From NCBI RefSeq assembly GCF_001427905.1, contig NZ_LMEF01000012.1, forward strand, positions 562,514-626,513: a DNA stretch of 64,000 bases, read 5' to 3'. Under the pieces are notes generated by a model. It had not been told where the DNA came from. It saw only the letters and a program-made list of their open reading frames with translations, and ran no database searches. Every line of letters begins with the position of its first letter. The stretch's first letter is position 1. The translations under genes were made by a program, and so were the position numbers. The stretch is from Flavobacterium sp. Root420 (lineage in GTDB: Bacteria; Bacteroidota; Bacteroidia; Flavobacteriales; Flavobacteriaceae). Positions 61,101-64,000 of the stretch are shown here, piece after piece.

Positions 61101-61610
61101 ATGAAACTAGTAATATGTTCAATCCTATTATCGATATGTTTTTCTACGCTCTCTTTTTCACAGGAAGCAGTAGAAAAAAAATCTCCGCCAGCAGGGAATG
61201 CCATAGTAGGAGATTATTATGGTACTGATGTTTCTGAAATTTCGGAAAGCAAGGCTATTTCAGTAGAGAAATTAGAAAATGAATTAAAGAATACAAAAAA
61301 ATCAGAAAATGTTACTGTAAAAGGATTGGTGACAGATGTCTGTGAGAAAAGGGGATGTTGGTTAACTATTAAAACAGAAGACGGTTCTGGCTTTTTTGTA
61401 AAAATGAAAGATTATGCATTTTTTGTCCCTACTACATTAAAGGGAAAAAACGTTGTTTTAGAAGGTACTGCAGAAAAAATGATCACATCCATAGAGGAGT
61501 TGAAACATTATGCTAAAGATGCTAAAAAAACAAAAGCAGAAATTGACGCTATTATTACACCCAAAGAAGAAATACGGTTTTTAGCAGCTGGAATTAAGGT
61601 AGTAGAATAA
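61101..61610 (+). CDS. exported DUF4920 protein
   Basis: 169 residues from the ATG at 61101 (MKLVICSILLSICFSTLSFS). The signal peptide ends near residue 20. The DUF4920 core, beta-rich, has TVKGLVTDVCEKRGCWLTI with two cysteines (about 78-96) and FFVKMKDYAFFVPTTLKGK. The fold is probably OB-like. The cysteine pair C-x4-C resembles a metal- or redox-linked site, but no function is known. A TATTTTTG box lies at 61077-61084, so the leader is only about 10 bases. Terminated by a 22-bp hairpin. Confidence 0.82.
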   Translation: MKLVICSILLSICFSTLSFSQEAVEKKSPPAGNAIVGDYYGTDVSEISESKAISVEKLENELKNTKKSENVTVKGLVTDVCEKRGCWLTIKTEDGSGFFVKMKDYAFFVPTTLKGKNVVLEGTAEKMITSIEELKHYAKDAKKTKAEIDAIITPKEEIRFLAAGIKVVE

Positions 61611-61666
61611 TAGATTGTTAAGTTTTTATGCAGTATAAATTTATCGAATGGATTTATACAATCATT

Positions 61667-61718
61667 ATATTCAAAGCAAAAGGCCTCATTTAGAATTGAG
61701 GCCTTTTGCTTTGAATAT
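61667..61718. terminator. Perfect 22-bp bidirectional terminator
   Basis: Arms at 61667-61688 and 61697-61718 are exact complements with an 8-base loop, built on TTCAAAGCAAAAGGCCTCA. It lies between the convergent DUF4920 and AraC genes. Confidence 0.9.
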
Positions 61719-61755
61719 GATTCTGATTTTCTGTGATATTTGATTTTAGAATTAA

Positions 61756-62562
61756 TTAAAAAATTTCATTTATTTTATTTTCCAAAATGTAGTTTGATGG
61801 AGTTTTGCCTAGATTTTTTTTGAACATAAAAATAAAAGCGCTGGTTGTTTCGTATCCTAAATCAAAAGCTATTTCTTTTATGGATTGTTTTTCTCCTAAT
61901 CTTTTTATGGCCTCCAATAGTTTTAATCGGATTCTCCAATCACTAAAATTCATTCCCAATTCTTTAATAAAAAGCCTGGATAATGTTCTGCTGCTCATGC
62001 AGGACAAATCAGCATAATAGTCTATTGTGTATTTACTGGATACATCATTTATTAAAAGAGCAATAACGTTTTTTAATTGTATATGATTGCTGGTAGGTAA
62101 AAAAGTAGAACTCGGTTCGATTAACGTTAATTCATCTAAAAAAACATCCATGATTTTTCTTTGTGAAAGGGTAATATCTTTATCATCGTCAAAAGAAACA
62201 ATTTTAAAAAGCAGCTGTTTTAAAAAAGAAGAAATATCAAAAGAAAAACTATTCGTTGGCAGATTATTAGTAAATGAAGGATCAATAAAAATACTATATA
62301 AATTTACATTCTGCTGAAAAGAAACTTGATGTTCAAGTCCTTCCGGAATCCATAGTCCTTGTAATGGATTGACTACCCAAATTTCATTTTTTATAACAAC
62401 ATTCATAACGCCGCTAGTGGCGTAAATGAGTTGTGCGCGAGGATGCGAATGTGATGAGCAAATGGCATTTGTGATTGTTGTAGTATAACCTACAACAGGT
62501 AAAGCGGCATTTATTATATATCCGTAATCAACGACCAGATGTGTCTGATATTCATTATTCAT
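61756..62562 (-). CDS. AraC-family transcriptional regulator
   Basis: 268 residues from the ATG at 62562 (MNNEYQTHLVVDYGY); a frame beginning at 62676 would cross the divergent MFS start and the promoter. The N-terminal cupin-like half has SSHSHPRAQLIYATSGVMNV (about 35-54) with two histidines. The C-terminal double helix-turn-helix has YYADLSCMSSRTLSRLFIKE and IKEIAFDLGYETTSAFIFMF. TACATTTG (62567-62574, minus strand) lies so close that the messenger may be leaderless. It is divergent from the Fsr-type pump, 100 bases apart, and probably regulates it. Confidence 0.9.
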   Translation of the reverse strand: MNNEYQTHLVVDYGYIINAALPVVGYTTTITNAICSSHSHPRAQLIYATSGVMNVVIKNEIWVVNPLQGLWIPEGLEHQVSFQQNVNLYSIFIDPSFTNNLPTNSFSFDISSFLKQLLFKIVSFDDDKDITLSQRKIMDVFLDELTLIEPSSTFLPTSNHIQLKNVIALLINDVSSKYTIDYYADLSCMSSRTLSRLFIKELGMNFSDWRIRLKLLEAIKRLGEKQSIKEIAFDLGYETTSAFIFMFKKNLGKTPSNYILENKINEIF

Positions 62563-62662
62563 TGTCCAAATGTAGTAATTCCGACAATATATTTTAATGC
62601 CATCTTTGTAAAAAAATAAATATTTAAAATTTATTAATGTATAAGAAAATAAAAAATAATCT

Positions 62663-63871
62663 ATGACAACTACCAAAACGCAGCCTGAAATTATTCAGAA
62701 AACAATTTATTCTATCCTTTTTATAATTAGCTTTTCCCATTTTATAAATGATTTACTGCAAGCTGTAATACCTTCTGTTTATCCACTATTTAAAGAAAAA
62801 TTTAATTTAAGTTTTGCTCAAATAGGTATGATAACTTTTACTTATCAACTTACAGCATCTATTTTACAGCCTTTTGTTGGTATGCATACAGATAAAAAAT
62901 CTAAACCCTATTCATTAGTTGTTGGAATGAGTTTTACATTGCTGGGTTTATTTTTTATTTCTGTTGCTAGTAGTTTTATCTATTTGTTGGTTGCTGTAAG
63001 CTTCATTGGTATTGGCTCTTCTATATTTCATCCGGAATCTTCGAGAGTGGCTCACTTAGCATCGGGAGGAAAAAGGGGGCTGGCGCAATCTATTTTTCAA
63101 TTAGGAGGAAATGCAGGCAGTGCTATTGGGCCTTTATTAGCTGCATTAATTATTATTCCACATGGACAATCTTATATAATTTGGTTTTGTCTAATTGCTT
63201 TGATCGGTATTTTTGCTTTGTATAAAATTGCGATTTGGTACAGTGAACATTTAGAAATAAAACGAGTAAATAATACAGTTACAAAAGAGGCTGTTGTTCA
63301 TCATCTATCTAAAAGAAGAGTGTGGTCATCTTTGGTGATTTTACTGATTTTAATTTTTTCTAAATATTTTTATATGGCAAGTATTACGAGCTATTATACT
63401 TTTTTCTTAATAGATAAATTCCATGTATCGATACAAGAATCTCAAATTTATTTATTTGTTTTTCTGGGTTCGGTTGCTGCAGGAACTCTTATAGGAGGTA
63501 TGGTAGGAGATAAGTTTGGTAGAAAATATGTAATATGGATTTCTATTTTGGGAGTTGCGCCTTTTACGCTTATGTTTCCTTATGTTTCTTTATTTTGGGT
63601 TGGTGTCTTATCTGTATTGATAGGGCTAATTCTTTCATCTGCTTTTTCGGCAATCTTGGTCTATGCCACAGAGTTGTTGCCGGGTAAAGTTGGTTTGGTA
63701 GCAGGTTTGTTTTTTGGATTTGCTTTTGGAATGGGAGGTTTGGGATCTGCCATTTTAGGTAAGCTCGCCGATTTGACTAGTATTGAATATGTGTTTAAAA
63801 TTTGTGCCTTTTTACCGTTAATTGGTGTAATTGCAGGTTTTTTGCCTAATATTGAAAGTAAGAAAGCTTAA
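62663..63871 (+). CDS. MFS transporter, fosmidomycin-resistance (Fsr) type
   Basis: 402 residues with 12 membrane helices. The Fsr-type signature SFSHFINDLLQAVIPSVYPL (19-38) and GIGSSIFHPESSRVAHLASGG (about 116-136, cut as FHPESSRVAHLASGG) are clear, as is GGMVGDKFGRKY in the loop between helices 8 and 9. E. coli Fsr exports fosmidomycin; the natural substrate is unknown. The divergent AraC regulator suggests induction by a compound. A hairpin terminator follows at 63896. Confidence 0.9.
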   Translation: MTTTKTQPEIIQKTIYSILFIISFSHFINDLLQAVIPSVYPLFKEKFNLSFAQIGMITFTYQLTASILQPFVGMHTDKKSKPYSLVVGMSFTLLGLFFISVASSFIYLLVAVSFIGIGSSIFHPESSRVAHLASGGKRGLAQSIFQLGGNAGSAIGPLLAALIIIPHGQSYIIWFCLIALIGIFALYKIAIWYSEHLEIKRVNNTVTKEAVVHHLSKRRVWSSLVILLILIFSKYFYMASITSYYTFFLIDKFHVSIQESQIYLFVFLGSVAAGTLIGGMVGDKFGRKYVIWISILGVAPFTLMFPYVSLFWVGVLSVLIGLILSSAFSAILVYATELLPGKVGLVAGLFFGFAFGMGGLGSAILGKLADLTSIEYVFKICAFLPLIGVIAGFLPNIESKKA

Positions 63872-63895
63872 TAGATTTAGATATGTAACAAAAAG

Positions 63896-63929
63896 TAGCT
63901 GTCTCAAAACTGAGGCAGCTATTTTTTTT
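63896..63929 (+). terminator. Terminator of the MFS gene
   Basis: TAGCTGTCTCA (63896-63906) pairs with TGAGGCAGCTA (63911-63921), with one wobble, followed by eight T. From 63930 to 64000 nothing else was recognised. Confidence 0.9.
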
Positions 63930-64000
63930 GAGTTTGTTTTTTTCTGGTCAATTTTGTATATTTAATCAGTGATTAACAGCTGATTATATATGAGATTCAA

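Overview
The window looks like chromosomal DNA of a Flavobacterium or a close relative (Bacteroidota, Flavobacteriia). The DNA is AT-rich and Shine-Dalgarno sites are largely absent. Many genes are preceded by the Bacteroidota sigma-A promoter TTG-N17-23-TAnnTTTG. Gene content also fits: GGGP synthase, DUF2723/GT117, DUF4301, DUF4920, a TonB-dependent thiamine receptor and the rplM-rpsI-rpsB-tsf block. The intergenic repeats (AATTCCAAATTCC, GTCATTnCGA.. and CGCAAAG types) are, from memory, typical of the genus. No plasmid, phage or transposase gene was seen, and no CRISPR array.

Layout. 1-4.3 kb: end of a NUDIX regulator, a YjbR protein, then a minus-strand alkylation-repair cluster in which Ada is split (AraC-MGMT protein, alpha/beta hydrolase, 2OG oxygenase, stand-alone Ada zinc domain, AlkB). 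4.5-9.9 kb: SMR efflux protein, two unknown proteins, ahcY, a phosphopantetheinyl transferase, and a truncated haemoglobin unit next to a Crp/Fnr regulator. 10-13.9 kb: GGGP synthase, pnuC, a fused ribosylnicotinamide-kinase/DUF4301 protein and arfB. 13.9-16.3 kb: TPP riboswitch and thiamine TonB receptor. 16.3-22 kb: lipoprotein, greA, HIT protein, histidine kinase, flavin reductase, DUF3127, aat and MOSC. 22-29.7 kb: a complete riboswitch-controlled thiamine operon, thiS-thiC-tenI-thiD-thiE-thiG-thiH-thiF, interrupted between thiG and thiH by a GxxExxY gene inside 45-nt inverted repeats. 29.7-37.3 kb: tag, a small unknown, a YhhQ transporter, a giant TraB/GumN protein and an M3 peptidase. 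37.4-40.4 kb: rplM-rpsI-rpsB-tsf. 41-46 kb: LacI regulator, an exported unknown, polA. 46.3-49.2 kb: a two-component system flanked by two duplicated small-exported-protein units. 49.2-55 kb: phosphoesterase, cysteine-less thioredoxin, deacetylase, GT117. 55.1-61 kb: tRNA-Gln, a universal stress protein, rimP-nusA-infB. 61-64 kb: DUF4920 protein, and a divergent AraC regulator with an Fsr-type efflux pump.

How the genes work together. Thiamine uptake (TonB receptor) and synthesis are both placed behind TPP riboswitches. PnuC and the RNK-DUF4301 fusion suggest nicotinamide riboside salvage. The Crp/Fnr gene sits beside a well-placed palindrome in front of the haemoglobin unit. The translation and transcription genes (rimP-nusA-infB, greA, rpsB, rplM) carry structured leaders that suggest feedback control.

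Three loci stand out: (1) the two-component system between two paralogous secreted lysine-rich proteins whose promoters match base for base in layout (46287-49171); (2) the GxxExxY cassette inside the thiamine operon; (3) the RNK-DUF4301 fusion, whose DUF4301 half has motifs resembling a sugar-nucleotidyltransferase. Several proteins have lost hallmark residues: a thioredoxin without CxxC, a Rieske-like lipoprotein without its histidines, a ThiF without zinc cysteines, and an Ada zinc domain with one cysteine replaced. All family calls were made by reading motifs, without database searches.
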